Position numbers and translations under genes: made by a program. 14,703 nt of DNA, from assembly GCA_003645845.1 (NCBI GenBank), contig QNCV01000030.1, positions 1 through 14,703 on the forward strand. Direction: 5' to 3'. This document shows, in pieces, positions 14,409-14,703 of this stretch. The DNA is from Fidelibacterota bacterium. GTDB lineage: Bacteria > Fidelibacterota > UBA2242. The first letter of the stretch is position 1. Every line of letters starts with the position of its first letter. Below the pieces are notes generated by a model, which was given only the letters and a program-made list of their open reading frames with translations, had not been told where the DNA came from and did no database searches.

Positions 14409-14703
14409 ATGGCGAAGGAACAATTTAAGCGTACGAAGCCCCATGTAAATGTTGGAACGATAGGTCACGTTGATCATGGGAAGACGACGTTAACGGCGGC
14501 GATGACGTTGATATTGAATGCGAAGGGATTGGCTCATGCGCGTTCGTTTGACAGCATTGACAATGCGCCGGAGGAGCGTGAGCGTGGTATAACGATCAAC
14601 ACGGCGCATGTTGAATATGAGTCGGAGACGCGGCACTATGCTCATGTTGATTGTCCGGGTCATGCCGATTACATCAAGAACATGATAACGGGAGCGGCTC
14701 AGA
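14409..14703 (+). CDS. tuf: Elongation factor Tu, N-terminal part (partial, downstream copy)
   Basis: The first 98 codons of a second tuf gene run off the window end. The G1 P-loop GHVDHGKT is at 19-26, switch I with NAPEERERGITIN at 52-64, and G3 DCPGH at 81-85, where His85 is the GTPase-activating residue (E. coli H84). All are intact, so the visible part is a normal EF-Tu. The segment RSFDSIDNAPEERERG is of Bacteroidota/FCB type. It starts 9 bases after the fusA stop, with AAGGAG at 14398-14403. Codon choice is unlike the neighbours: all ten Thr codons are ACG, most Ala codons are GCG, and four of seven Ile codons are ATA. Confidence 0.96.
   Translation, partial: MAKEQFKRTKPHVNVGTIGHVDHGKTTLTAAMTLILNAKGLAHARSFDSIDNAPEERERGITINTAHVEYESETRHYAHVDCPGHADYIKNMITGAAQ

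Noticed and set aside
1..14703. A mobile element, CRISPR array, defence island or novel gene cluster
   Set aside because: Every stretch above about 105 bases is explained by a recognised housekeeping gene. No transposase, integrase, spaced repeats or unknown open frame with its own ribosome-binding site was found on either strand.

Overview
The window is a compact, all-plus-strand block of core translation and transcription genes: tuf (3' end) - rpmG - tRNA-Trp - secE - nusG - rplK - rplA - rplJ - rplL - rpoB - rpoC - rpsL - rpsG - fusA - tuf (5' end). It is chromosomal and from a bacterium. The protein sequences look like the Fibrobacterota-Chlorobiota-Bacteroidota (FCB) superphylum or a neighbouring candidate phylum. 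Supporting points are the RpoC N-terminus around GEVLKPETINYRSYKPEKDG, a large insertion in the RpoC trigger loop, RpoB and RpoC lengths of 1260 and 1424 residues, and the EF-Tu switch region RSFDSIDNAPEERERGITIN. I cannot place it in a phylum from this sequence alone.

Positions 1-531 hold the last codons of one tuf gene, the zinc-ribbon type L33 gene, a tRNA-Trp without encoded CCA, and secE. Positions 539-3158 hold nusG and the L11, L1, L10 and L7/L12 genes, with gaps of 35 bases or less. A 104-base spacer containing two hairpins, one with a perfect 12-bp stem, separates rplL from rpoB. rpoB and rpoC fill 3263-11354. A 75-base AT-rich spacer, the only gap that looks like it could hold a promoter, leads into the classic str operon (rpsL, rpsG, fusA, tuf), whose last gene is cut by the window end. 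No gap exceeds about 105 bases, so there is no large unexplained stretch.

The genes supply the ribosomal stalk and GTPase centre (L11, L10, L12, EF-G, EF-Tu), the decoding-site proteins S12 and S7, the two large RNA polymerase subunits, the transcription factor NusG that links polymerase to its partners, and the translocon subunit SecE. What is usually split into two loci in enterobacteria (tufB-secE-nusG-rplKAJL-rpoBC, and str) is one continuous run here, bounded by two tuf copies in the same orientation.

I found no new defence, mobile or biosynthetic system. The points worth a second look are fine-scale: an EF-G with an altered domain IV tip, including Arg in place of the nearly invariant His; an 11-residue triple repeat in the L12-binding helix of L10; the hairpins before rpoB; a possible Bacteroidota-type promoter before rpsL; unusual codon choice at the start of the downstream tuf; and two direct tuf copies bracketing essential genes.
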